From Frateuria_A sp051900535 (lineage in GTDB: Bacteria > Pseudomonadota > Gammaproteobacteria > Xanthomonadales > Rhodanobacteraceae), in the NCBI RefSeq assembly GCF_051900535.1, contig NZ_JBHZGI010000003.1, positions 186,001 to 250,000 of the forward strand: DNA of 64,000 nucleotides. The letters are read 5' to 3'. Below, piece by piece: positions 51,859 through 58,952 of the stretch. Each line of letters begins with the position of its first letter. Positions within the stretch are counted from its first letter, which is position 1. Under the pieces are notes generated by a model, which made no database searches, was not told the DNA's origin, and saw only the letters and a program-made list of their open reading frames with translations. The translations under genes were made by a program, and so were the position numbers.

Positions 51859-52329
51859 ATGCGAGCACGTTTACTTGCCATCGGCGAACGCATGCCCGCC
51901 TGGGTGGCGGAGGGCTTCGCCGAATACCGCAAGCGCCTTTCGCACGAGCTGCCGCTGGAACTGGTGGAGCTAAAACCCGGTGCCCGCGGCAAGGGTCGCG
52001 ACGACGCACGCGCCATGCACGACGAAGGCGTGGCGATCCTCGCCGCACTTTCGCGCGATACGCATGTGATCGCGCTGGATGGCCGCGGCAAGCCTTGGTC
52101 CAGCGAGGAATTGGCCGCCCAACTGGCGAACTGGCGCATGGCCGGGCGCGACCTGGCCTTCCTCATCGGCGGGCCCGACGGCCACGCCCCCGAAGTGCTG
52201 GCGCGCGCCGATCAGCGGTGGTCGCTCGGCCCGCTCACGCTGCCGCACATGCTGGTTCGACTCGTGTTGGCAGAGCAGCTCTATCGCGCCAGCACGCTGC
52301 TGGCCGGCCACCCTTACCACCGCGCCTGA
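51859..52329 (+). CDS. rlmH: 23S rRNA pseudouridine-1915 N3-methyltransferase
   Basis: SPOUT-class methyltransferase (156 residues; E. coli 155) that methylates pseudouridine 1915 in helix 69 of 23S rRNA. Conserved: MRARLLAIGERMPAWVAEGFAEYRKRL, the knot region FLIGGPDGHAPEVL, and the C-terminal LTLPHMLVRLVLAEQLYRASTLLAGHPYHR. Follows rsfS as in most proteobacteria, although with a repeat array between. Confidence 0.97.
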   Translation: MRARLLAIGERMPAWVAEGFAEYRKRLSHELPLELVELKPGARGKGRDDARAMHDEGVAILAALSRDTHVIALDGRGKPWSSEELAAQLANWRMAGRDLAFLIGGPDGHAPEVLARADQRWSLGPLTLPHMLVRLVLAEQLYRASTLLAGHPYHRA

Positions 52330-52338
52330 CGTTCCGCT

Positions 52339-52848
52339 TCAGGCAGCCAGCTGGGGCACCTCCGGGTGCGCGTGCAGCGGCAGGTGCTTCGCTCCCGTGG
52401 CTAGCACGCCCGGGCAGGCGGCGGTGAGGTTGTCGCGGGTGGCATCAATGATCACCAGGATGCGCCCGGCATCGATCTCGTCCTTGAACTTGCGGTGCAC
52501 CGCATCGGGCACATCGGTGCCGACCAATGCGCCGGTCCAGCAACCGACCGCCGCGCCCGCCAGCGCGATGGCAGCACCGCCGGCCAGCGTGACGCCCAGT
52601 GGCGGCACCGCGACGGCGATCAGTCCAAGCAATATGCCCGCGCCACCGCCGCAGGCCGCGCCGCGCGCGGCGGCGGGATAGAAGTCGGTTCGCCCTACCA
52701 TCAGGTGGTCAGGAATCTGTTGAAGCTCGATGTCCTCGCGGGCGATCAGCGAGAGGTCGTTGTCTGGAATGCCGGCCTGGCGGGCCGCGGCCATCACGGC
52801 ACGCGCGGTCGAGATGTCGGGGGTGCTGAATACGCAGCGGGTTTTCAT
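52339..52848 (-). CDS. Glycine-zipper stress-type membrane protein, hypothetical
   Basis: 169-residue protein. A soluble N-terminal region (MKTRCVFSTPDISTARAVMAAARQAGIPDNDLSLIAREDIE) is followed by a Gly/Ala-rich hydrophobic segment (about residues 60-105, GAACGGGAGILLGLIAVAV...GAAIALAGAAVGCWTGALVG) and a second soluble region. The layout resembles general-stress/DUF1269-like proteins. I do not recognise an exact family. It is probably expressed with or near the CsbD-like gene upstream; a perfect hairpin lies 24-50 bases before its start. Confidence 0.7.
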   Translation of the reverse strand: MKTRCVFSTPDISTARAVMAAARQAGIPDNDLSLIAREDIELQQIPDHLMVGRTDFYPAAARGAACGGGAGILLGLIAVAVPPLGVTLAGGAAIALAGAAVGCWTGALVGTDVPDAVHRKFKDEIDAGRILVIIDATRDNLTAACPGVLATGAKHLPLHAHPEVPQLAA

Positions 52849-52871
52849 GGGCGCTTCCCGGTAAGGCCCCG

Positions 52872-52898
52872 ACCGGCATGGCCGGTGGCCATGCCGGT
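52872..52898. other. Perfect 12-bp inverted repeat in the leader of the glycine-zipper gene
   Basis: ACCGGCATGGCC (52872-52883), 3-base loop, GGCCATGCCGGT (52887-52898). No T run on either side, so it is not a standard terminator. It lies between csbD and the glycine-zipper gene and could be an mRNA-stabilising or processing structure, or an operator. Confidence 0.6.
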
Positions 52899-52975
52899 AT
52901 GTTTCGCGGGCGCGGGTGATGGTTGCGTGTCAGTCGTTATGGCCGACCGCCCGCAACCCGCGACCGGGCGCTACC

Positions 52976-53155
52976 TCAGTCGTCCGTATCCTCGATCTCG
53001 TCCTGCGCCTGGCCAATGTTCTTCTGCACCTTGCCGGCATTCTTTTCGAGGTTGCCAGCAACTTCCTTCGAGGTATTGCCGGTCAGCTTGCCGACGCCTT
53101 CCTTCACGGCGCCCTTGACCTGGTGTTCGGTGCCTTCGATGCGGTTGTCGTTCAT
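52976..53155 (-). CDS. csbD: CsbD-family stress protein (59 residues)
   Basis: A short gene translating as MNDNRIEGTEHQVKGAVKEG, followed by VGKLTGNTSKEVAGNLEKNA and an acidic end. The IEG..HQVKG.VKE..GKLTG motif is the CsbD signature. CsbD-like proteins (YjbJ in E. coli) are abundant, hydrophilic stationary-phase or stress proteins of unknown mechanism. A strong SD (GGAGGAG, 7-base spacing) confirms the start at 53155. Its promoter region has a CTATAAC element of the general-stress type. Confidence 0.92.
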   Translation of the reverse strand: MNDNRIEGTEHQVKGAVKEGVGKLTGNTSKEVAGNLEKNAGKVQKNIGQAQDEIEDTDD

Positions 53156-53196
53156 GCGTGTCTCCTCCGGGCCTGCCGGGTTGCAGGCTCAGCTTT

Positions 53197-53203
53197 GTTA
53201 TAG
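53197..53203 (-). promoter_or_regulatory. Possible general-stress (RpoS-type) -10 of csbD
   Basis: CTATAAC followed by AAA on the minus strand, about 42 bases before the csbD start. It resembles the RpoS -10 (CTATACT) preceded by C. No clear -35, as is usual for such promoters. The remaining gap up to the dehydrogenase gene contains a 9-bp hairpin (GCCTGCCTG/CAGGCAGGC at 53256-53278). Confidence 0.4.
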
Positions 53204-53384
53204 GGGGAGGTGTGTTCAGTGCCGGTGACAGTGACGCAAGCATTTCGCAGCCGTTGCCTGCCTGTCGGGCAGGCAGGCAAGCGCTTGATTCCGGCGGGGA
53301 ATCGGTGCGGACCCTTTCGCTCCGACGACATGCGCACGGTTAGCTTCCCGCGCATCCAGAGCACACGTCCCGCGGAGGAATCCC

Positions 53385-54587
53385 ATGCTTGCCACCACCT
53401 ATCGCCGGCCCTACCGGGTGCGGGCCGCCCACGTACCCGAGCCGGCGATCGAGCATCCGGACGACGCCATCGTGCGGGTGACGCGCGCCTGCATCTGCGG
53501 CTCGGACCTGCACCTCTACCACGGGCGGGTGCCGGACACGCGCGTGGGTTCGATCTTCGGCCACGAGTTCACCGGCATCGTGGAGGAGGTCGGCCCGAAC
53601 GTGCGCAACCTGACGGTCGGCGACCACGTGCTGGTGCCGTTCAATGTGTTCTGCGGCAGTTGTGCTTCGTGCTCGCGCGAGCTTTACGGCAACTGCGAAA
53701 ACGTCAATCCGGAAGCGACCGCGATCGGGGGCGCCTACGGTTATTCGCACAGCGCCGGCGGCTACAACGGCGGCCAGGCCGAGTACGTGCGCGTGCCCTT
53801 CGCCGACGTCGGCCCGACGGTCATCCCTCCGGACATCCATATCGAGGACGCCGTGCTGCTCACCGACGTCGTGCCTACCGGCTACCAGGCCGCCGAGATG
53901 GGCGACATCCACGAGAACGACACCGTGGTGGTGTTCGGCGCCGGCCCGATCGGGCTGATGGCCGCGCGCTGCGCCTGGCTGATGGGGGCGGGCAGGGTGA
54001 TCGTGGTCGACCAGTACGACTACCGCCTGGACTTCGCGCGTCGCTTCGCTCAGGCCGAGACGGTCAACTTCCTCGAAGTCCAGGACATGGCCGTGCACAT
54101 CAAGAAGCTGACCGACTGGCAGGGCGCCGACGTCTGCATCGACGCGGTCGGCTGCGAGGCCGACGGCAACGCCATGCAGAGCCTGACCGGCGTGAGGATG
54201 AAGCTGCAGGCCGGCGCGGCCACGGCGCTGCACTGGGCGATCAACTCCGCGCGGCGAGGCGGCAACGTCTCGATCGTCGGTGTGTACGGACCGACCTTCA
54301 ACCTGGTGCCGATCGGCAGCGCGATGAACAAGGGCCTTACCCTGCGCATGAACCAGGCCAGCGTGAAACGCCACCTGCCGCACCTGATCGAGCATATCCG
54401 CGCCGGCCGGCTCAAGCCGCGCGAGCTGATCACCCACCGTGTGCCGCTGGAAGAGGTCGACGAGGCGTACCACCGCTTCTCGGCGAAGGAAGACGGCTGC
54501 ATCAAGACCGTGCTGGTCCCGCCCCGCGCCGGCCATTTCGACACGCCCGCGCCCGCTGCCGGCCCGACCTCCACTCACCTGCACTGA
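53385..54587 (+). CDS. Zinc-dependent alcohol dehydrogenase (formaldehyde dehydrogenase-like)
   Basis: Medium-chain dehydrogenase (400 residues) resembling glutathione-independent formaldehyde dehydrogenases and threonine-dehydrogenase-like enzymes. Catalytic zinc ligands: Cys38 in CICGSDLHLYHG, His60 and Glu61 in FGHEFTG. Structural zinc ligands: Cys90, Cys93, Cys96, Cys104 in FCGSCASCSRELYGNC. Rossmann motif VVVFGAGPIGLMAARCA binds NAD(P). Conserved active-site segment GGYNGGQAEYVRVP. A strong SD (CGGAGGA) precedes it. The substrate is not determined. A small frameshifted gene follows after 10 bases. Confidence 0.9.
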   Translation: MLATTYRRPYRVRAAHVPEPAIEHPDDAIVRVTRACICGSDLHLYHGRVPDTRVGSIFGHEFTGIVEEVGPNVRNLTVGDHVLVPFNVFCGSCASCSRELYGNCENVNPEATAIGGAYGYSHSAGGYNGGQAEYVRVPFADVGPTVIPPDIHIEDAVLLTDVVPTGYQAAEMGDIHENDTVVVFGAGPIGLMAARCAWLMGAGRVIVVDQYDYRLDFARRFAQAETVNFLEVQDMAVHIKKLTDWQGADVCIDAVGCEADGNAMQSLTGVRMKLQAGAATALHWAINSARRGGNVSIVGVYGPTFNLVPIGSAMNKGLTLRMNQASVKRHLPHLIEHIRAGRLKPRELITHRVPLEEVDEAYHRFSAKEDGCIKTVLVPPRAGHFDTPAPAAGPTSTHLH

Positions 54588-54597
54588 AGGCCAGCCC

Positions 54598-55019
54598 ATG
54601 AACCAGGCGACCGATCATTCGCACATCCCCGATTGGGGTGTGGACCTCGACCCGGCCAGGCGGCCGGCCGTGCCCATGGAGCACACCCCTCCGCGGCTGG
54701 AGGGCGTGCACTGGGACCGCCCCACGCAGCAGCCGCGCACGGTCGAGGTGTTCCATTCGATCGAACGGCCAGGCATCACGCCGGTGTTCGGTACCAGCGT
54801 GCCGCCCAGCGGCATGAGCGGCTGGATCCGCCGCCGCGCGTTCCGCCGCAGCGAGAGCGACCTGCCCACTGGATGCTCCTGCTGCTGGCCGACCGCGTGA
54901 ACGTAGCCGAAGGCTTGCTGGAAGACGTGCGGCGCTCGCCGCGCGCTCGTGCCGCCGCCTTCGGCGTGGCGGGCGCGGCACTCGGGTTGTGGATGCTGCG
55001 ACGGAGCCGTCGCGTCTGA
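54598..55019 (+). pseudogene. Small hypothetical protein gene interrupted by a frameshift
   Basis: Two adjacent reading frames join into one plausible protein. Frame one starts at 54598 (MNQATDHSHIPDWGVDLDPA...VFHSIERPGITPVFGTSVPP SGMSGWIRRRAFRRSESDLP) and then runs into an unlikely Cys/Trp-rich tail to a stop at 54900. Frame two from about 54870 continues naturally as HWMLLLLADRVNVAEGLLED and ends in a hydrophobic segment AAAFGVAGAALGLWMLRR with a stop at 55019. The frame passes from one to the other at CTGCCCACTGG near 54867-54877, where one missing base (for CTGCnCCACTGG) would repair a 140-residue protein. Either a real frameshift mutation or a sequencing/assembly error. Family not recognised by name. 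Confidence 0.7.
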
Positions 55020-55075
55020 CGGGTTCGCCGGGTCACCAACGCGGGGCGATGCGCATCATCGCCCCGCGAGAGCGC

Positions 55076-55327
55076 TCAGCCGCGCTCCTCCGCGGCATCG
55101 TCGTTCTTCAGGACGCCGCGCAGGTTGAACAGGAACAGCCCGACCTGCAGCCCGATCAGCGCCCAGGCGCGGTCGTGCCAGCCCCAGGCCACCCACAGGA
55201 CGTTGCTCAGAACGAAGCACCAGAAGCCCCAGGTGCGCTTGCGCCGCGACAGCGAGCCGACCAGCCAGGCGGCCACCAGGGTGATCGCCATGGCCGGCCA
55301 TTGCAGGGCGTCGATCAGGTCGTTCAC
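55076..55327 (-). CDS. Small membrane protein, function unknown
   Basis: 83 residues with two or three predicted helices: WPAMAITLVAAWLVGSL, WGFWCFVLSNVLWVAWGW and AWALIGLQVGLFLFNLRGVL. The C-terminus is acidic and soluble. The alternating Trp-rich helices are somewhat like the PnuC/SWEET-type half-transporters, but it is too short to assign. It is divergent from the frameshifted gene and 121 bases from hemerythrin. Confidence 0.72.
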   Translation of the reverse strand: MNDLIDALQWPAMAITLVAAWLVGSLSRRKRTWGFWCFVLSNVLWVAWGWHDRAWALIGLQVGLFLFNLRGVLKNDDAAEERG

Positions 55328-55448
55328 GTCGGGCAGGACGGTGCGGTCGGTTCCCGGTCGAACCGGGAAACGAGTGCGTGCCCGCTTGCGATGGCCTGCG
55401 CACCGGGCACGGCCGGGGCAGTGGGATGCGACCGCACGCGCGCGGTCG

Positions 55449-55973
55449 TCAGGCCGGCGAGTCCGGGTTGCGCATGAAGGCCATCGCCGCGGTCTTCACC
55501 TTTGCATAGCTGGTGATCGCGTCGGCGCCGGAGGAGTCCTTCCAGCTTGCGTACTTGCGGTCGAATTCGGTCAGTTCCTCCGTGCTGAAGAGCTGGCGCA
55601 CGGCGTCGAACATCCTGGTTTCTTCTTCATGCGCATGGTGCTTGATCAGCTCGCCGCACACCTGCACGGAACCGGCGAACTGCCGCGAATTGACGTCGGC
55701 CGCATGGATGTCCGGCAGCACGGCCAGCTCCACCGCGCGATGTTCCTGGATCGCCTCGGCGTAGATCAGCTTCTGCTCGTGGTCGGCGCGATCCTCGAAG
55801 GCGGGATAGAACACGGTTTCCTCCCACTTCGCGTGCGGGATCAGCAGCGCCTCGATCCGCTTGAGGAGGTCGTGGCGCGCATCGGCCTCGGAGTCGGCGG
55901 TCTTGTTGATCTGCGCGAACAGCTCGCGCAGGCGCTCGTGTTCGCTCTTGAGGGTGTCAAGGATGTCGGGCAT
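55449..55973 (-). CDS. Hemerythrin HHE domain protein
   Basis: 174-residue cytoplasmic protein with a four-helix hemerythrin fold. Metal-binding His/Glu residues are visible in KSEHERLRELFAQI, IPHAKWEETVFYPAF, IQEHRAVELAVL and IKHHAHEEETRMFDAV. Such proteins bind O2 or NO, or repair iron centres. The C-terminal 40 residues extend beyond the fold. It belongs to the small stress-gene block of this region. Confidence 0.9.
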   Translation of the reverse strand: MPDILDTLKSEHERLRELFAQINKTADSEADARHDLLKRIEALLIPHAKWEETVFYPAFEDRADHEQKLIYAEAIQEHRAVELAVLPDIHAADVNSRQFAGSVQVCGELIKHHAHEEETRMFDAVRQLFSTEELTEFDRKYASWKDSSGADAITSYAKVKTAAMAFMRNPDSPA

Positions 55974-56299
55974 GGTGCGTCTCCGGATCGATTTGGGTCA
56001 TTGCATATCCGCCGGTGTGGCATGGCCGTGAACCGCCGGAAGATCTCCGCCCGGTAGCGGATCGGCGCACGCACTTCGTGACTTCGTCCGTTCCATACGT
56101 GGGCAGGAATGGATACGCCGGAAGGCATCTGGCAGCTTCGCGCAACATACTGGGGCGGGACGCATACGCCACGCCACAGGCAGGCCACGCCTGCGTGCGT
56201 TCTCGCTGGAGGCCCGCGAGAAGGCGTGTGGCGCTGCCCCACCCGGGAAAAGCGCAGCCTGAGGTGGCAGAATCAGGCGAGCACCTTCAGGATCCACGC
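55974..56299. other. 326-base non-coding gap between divergent hemerythrin and DUF418 genes
   Basis: No convincing coding sequence: the reading frames here are upstream extensions of the DUF418 gene and antisense shadows without homology-like features. A CAGAAT hexamer at 56268-56273 could be a -10 for DUF418, but I find no matching -35. No repeat of family A, B or C is present. Confidence 0.55.
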
Positions 56300-57613
56300 A
56301 TGCAGGCATCTCTCGAAAGCCCCGTCGCGCCGAAGGAACGCTACACGGTGGTCGATGCCTTGCGGGGATTTGCGCTGGCCGGCGTGCTGCTGATCAATCT
56401 CGAATACCTGAGCCTCTACGCCCTGCTTCCGGCTTCGCGCCAGGCGGTGCTGCCGACCGCTGCATTCGATGCCGTGGCCGTCGCGGTGACCGAGCTGCTG
56501 GTCAACATCAAGTTCATCACCTTGTTCTCCCTTTTGTTCGGTCTGGGTTTCGCACTGCAGCTCGAGCGTGCCCGGGCGCGCGGCGCGGGCGGCATCGCCC
56601 GCTACGCCCGGCGGCTGGTGGTACTGGCCGGCATCGGCGCCGTGCACGGCTTCTTCGTCTGGTGGGGCGACATCCTGCTGACCTATGCGGTGGTCGGCCT
56701 GCTGATGCTGGCGTTCGTGCGACTGCCTGATCGCGTGCTGGTCGCACTGGGTATCGTGAGTGCGGTCGCGTTGCCTTCGCTGCTCAAGCCGTGGATGCAT
56801 CCCTTGCTGTCGGCCATGCCGGGGCAGGCCGAGGTGTCCGCAGCCAGCGTCGCCGCGTTCACATCGACCTCTTGGGCGGGCGCGCTGCATGCCAACCTGA
56901 TGTTCTCGGGCTGGGAGCGCGTGTCCAGCCTGGCGCTGGTGAGCTTCGTGCTGGGCCGTTTCCTGCTCGGCCTCTGGGCAGGGCGGCGCGGCCTGTTGCA
57001 GCGGCCGCTCGAACATCTGCCGCTGCTGCGTCGCCTGTGCCTATGGGGCTTCTCGATCGGCGTGGCCACGTGGCTGCTTTCATGGGTGGGAACGGCGCCC
57101 CACACAACGCTTCCGGGACTCCAAGGCGGTGCGCGGTTACTGGTGCTTCGCCTGCTCGACGGCATTGCTCCGCTGGCACTGGGCATCGGCTATGCGGCTG
57201 GCTTTGTGCTTCTGTACCAGCGTCCGGCCTGGCAGCGCCGGTTGCGCGTGCTGGCGCCGGTGGGCCGCATGGCCTTGACGCACTACCTGTCGCAGAGCGT
57301 GCTCGGCGTGATGCTGTTCTACGGCATCGGGCTGGGCCTTGGCCCGCGTTGGGGCATGGCCGGCGTGCTCGGTGCCTGCGCCCTGATCTTCGGTATTCAG
57401 GTGCTGTTGAGCCATTGGTGGCTGGCGCGCTTCCGCTATGGCCCGCTGGAGTGGCTGTGGCGCTGGGTCACCTATGGCGGGCCGCCGCCGCGGATGCGGC
57501 AGGGGCCCGACAGCACGCCTGAGCCTGCGGCGATGAGGTTGCGCCCGCGCGCAGCGAGCGAATCCGCCGCGCCCGTCGGCGAGCTATCCCCGGAAGAAAA
57601 AGCCGCCCCTTAG
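56300..57613 (+). CDS. DUF418 family membrane protein
   Basis: 437-residue protein with about ten helices. N-terminal signature RYTVVDALRGFALAGVLLINLEYL and FKFITLFSLLFGLGFALQLERAR-like segment, followed by GGIARYARRLVVLAGIGAVHGFFVWWGDILLTYAVVGLLML. The C-terminal DUF418 domain has PVGRMALTHYLSQSVLGVMLFYGIGLGLG and SHWWLARFRYGPLEWLWRWVTYG. Homologues are found in many proteobacteria with unknown function; some acyltransferase-like relatives exist. AGGA 7 bases upstream sets the start at 56300. The polar C-terminal tail is Pro/Ala/Arg-rich. Confidence 0.88.
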   Translation: MQASLESPVAPKERYTVVDALRGFALAGVLLINLEYLSLYALLPASRQAVLPTAAFDAVAVAVTELLVNIKFITLFSLLFGLGFALQLERARARGAGGIARYARRLVVLAGIGAVHGFFVWWGDILLTYAVVGLLMLAFVRLPDRVLVALGIVSAVALPSLLKPWMHPLLSAMPGQAEVSAASVAAFTSTSWAGALHANLMFSGWERVSSLALVSFVLGRFLLGLWAGRRGLLQRPLEHLPLLRRLCLWGFSIGVATWLLSWVGTAPHTTLPGLQGGARLLVLRLLDGIAPLALGIGYAAGFVLLYQRPAWQRRLRVLAPVGRMALTHYLSQSVLGVMLFYGIGLGLGPRWGMAGVLGACALIFGIQVLLSHWWLARFRYGPLEWLWRWVTYGGPPPRMRQGPDSTPEPAAMRLRPRAASESAAPVGELSPEEKAAP

Positions 57614-57641
57614 GAGCCCGGCGTGACGCGGGCGCTGCCGG

Positions 57642-57659
57642 CATGCATTGCGTTGCATG
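57642..57659. promoter_or_regulatory. Palindrome upstream of the borosin operon
   Basis: CATGCA-N6-TGCATG, an 18-base perfect dyad symmetry (57642-57659), 18 bases ahead of the possible sigma-54 element. It could be an operator or activator site. Confidence 0.4.
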
Positions 57660-57677
57660 ACGCGCGTAACGTTGTTT

Positions 57678-57692
57678 TGGCACACTCGAGGC
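57678..57692 (+). promoter_or_regulatory. Possible sigma-54 promoter of the borosin operon
   Basis: TGGCAC (57678-57683), 5 bases, AGGC (57689-57692). The -24 GG and -12 GC dinucleotides fall at the required spacing and the -24 element is perfect; the -12 element lacks the usual TT. It ends 37 bases before the methyltransferase start. Confidence 0.4.
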
Positions 57693-57729
57693 CATCGGCC
57701 GTTGCGCCGTCCGGACGGGGGAGCCGGGC

Positions 57730-58542
57730 ATGAGTACGCACCAATCCGCCGGCCGCCTGGCCTGCGTCGGCATCGGCATGACCCTGGGCTCGCACATCAG
57801 CCCGCTGGCGCGCAGCTACATCGAACAGGCGGACGTGGTCTTCGCCGGCGTGTCGGACGGCCTGGTCGAGCGCTGGTTGCAGCGCATGCACCCGGACGTG
57901 CGCAGCCTGCAGCCTTACTACGCGCATGGAAAGTCGCGCATGCGCACGTATCGGCAGATGGTGGAGGCGATGCTCGTCGAGGTGCGCGCGGGCCGGCGCG
58001 TCTGCGGCGTGTTCTACGGCCATCCCGGGGTGTTCGCCTGGGTGCCGCACAAGGCCATCCAGACGGCCCGCAGCGAGGGCTACCACGCGCGCATGGAGCC
58101 GGGCATCTCGGCCGAGGACTGTCTGTACGCGGACCTGGGCATCGACCCCGGAACCTGCGGCTGCCAGCACTTCGAGGCGAGCCAGTTGCTCATCTACCGC
58201 CGCCGCATCGATCCGAGCGCGTGGCTGATCCTGTGGCAGGCCGGCCTGGCGGGCGACCGTTCGCTGAAACGCTTCTCCACCGGCGCGGCGTACCGCCAGG
58301 TGCTGGTCGACGTGCTGGCGCGCGACTATCCGCTCGAGCACGAGGTGATCGTCTACCAGGCTCCGACATTGCCGATCGGCCAGCCCAGGATGGACCGCAC
58401 GACGCTGCGCGCGCTGCCCAGGACGCGGCTCGGCATGGCCGACACCCTGGCCATCCGGCCGGCGCTGCCCATGGAACCGGACGAGGAGATCCGGGCGCGG
58501 CTGGCGGCGCTGGATGCCGCTTCGGAGCAGGCCACAACCTGA
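57730..58542 (+). CDS. Split-borosin backbone alpha-N-methyltransferase (SonM-like)
   Basis: 270-residue tetrapyrrole-methylase-fold enzyme that uses SAM to methylate backbone amides of a separate precursor peptide. It is strikingly similar to Shewanella SonM: CVGIGMTLGSHISPLARSYIEQADVVF (SAM-site entry), YGHPGVFAWVPHKAI at 96-110, MEPGISAEDCLYADLGIDPG at 122-141 and HEVIVYQAPTLPI at 204-216. The catalytic Tyr/Arg set of borosin enzymes is recognisable as Tyr63-Tyr64 and Arg70-x3-Tyr74 (QPYYAHGKSRMRTYRQ). Ordinary cobalamin/porphyrin methylases of this fold lack that set. The SonA-like precursor gene follows 118 bases downstream, the usual split-borosin arrangement. Confidence 0.9.
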   Translation: MSTHQSAGRLACVGIGMTLGSHISPLARSYIEQADVVFAGVSDGLVERWLQRMHPDVRSLQPYYAHGKSRMRTYRQMVEAMLVEVRAGRRVCGVFYGHPGVFAWVPHKAIQTARSEGYHARMEPGISAEDCLYADLGIDPGTCGCQHFEASQLLIYRRRIDPSAWLILWQAGLAGDRSLKRFSTGAAYRQVLVDVLARDYPLEHEVIVYQAPTLPIGQPRMDRTTLRALPRTRLGMADTLAIRPALPMEPDEEIRARLAALDAASEQATT

Positions 58543-58660
58543 CCAGCAAGGTTTTTTGCCGGCGACCGCTCAACGGCGGCGAAGCAGGATATGATCGACA
58601 AGGGTGTGCGGTTGCTGCGGGGGCGGTACCGGACACCGGCTATCACACAAGGGGACACCT

Positions 58661-58927
58661 ATGACGGACGTGATTGATATCCTCGAAAGGATGGGTAGCG
58701 ACGCTGCGTTGCGCGATGCGCCGCGGGAAGGACTGGAGCGGGTGCTCGCGGCGGAGACGATCGACGAAACCATGCGTGCGGCGATGCTGTCGGGCGATAG
58801 CGCCGAGCTGCAGTCGTTGATGGGGGCGGGGGCGCAGTTCAGCATCATCATGCCGAGCGAGGAAGAGGCGCCGGCCGATGGGGAGGAAGACGAGGAGTTG
58901 CCGCCCGATGAGGATGGCATCGTCTGA
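58661..58927 (+). CDS. Split-borosin precursor peptide (SonA-like)
   Basis: 88-residue peptide. Residues 1-54 form the helical borosin-binding domain: MTDVIDILERMGSDAALRDA at the start, then MRAAMLSGDSAELQSLMG at 38-55, which lines up with SonA's A-x-M-x-GD-x4-L-x2-L-x-G pattern. The probable core is AQFSIIMPS (58-66), where Ile/Met backbone positions match the methylated hydrophobic stretch of SonA. It is followed by an exceptionally acidic tail, 12 Asp/Glu in the last 22 residues. SD AAGGGG is 6 bases upstream. The methyltransferase gene is upstream on the same strand. Mature product and its role are unknown. Confidence 0.85.
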   Translation: MTDVIDILERMGSDAALRDAPREGLERVLAAETIDETMRAAMLSGDSAELQSLMGAGAQFSIIMPSEEEAPADGEEDEELPPDEDGIV

Positions 58928-58952
58928 CAAGCTTCCATTTCGCCGTCACGTT

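Noticed and set aside
53256..53278. Hairpin GCCTGCCTG/CAGGCAGGC as terminator
   Set aside because: It has no T run on either side and lies between divergent genes, where no terminator is needed.
56109..56393. 94-codon frame overlapping the start of DUF418
   Set aside because: It reads in a different frame through the DUF418 N-terminus and has no ribosome binding site or domain.
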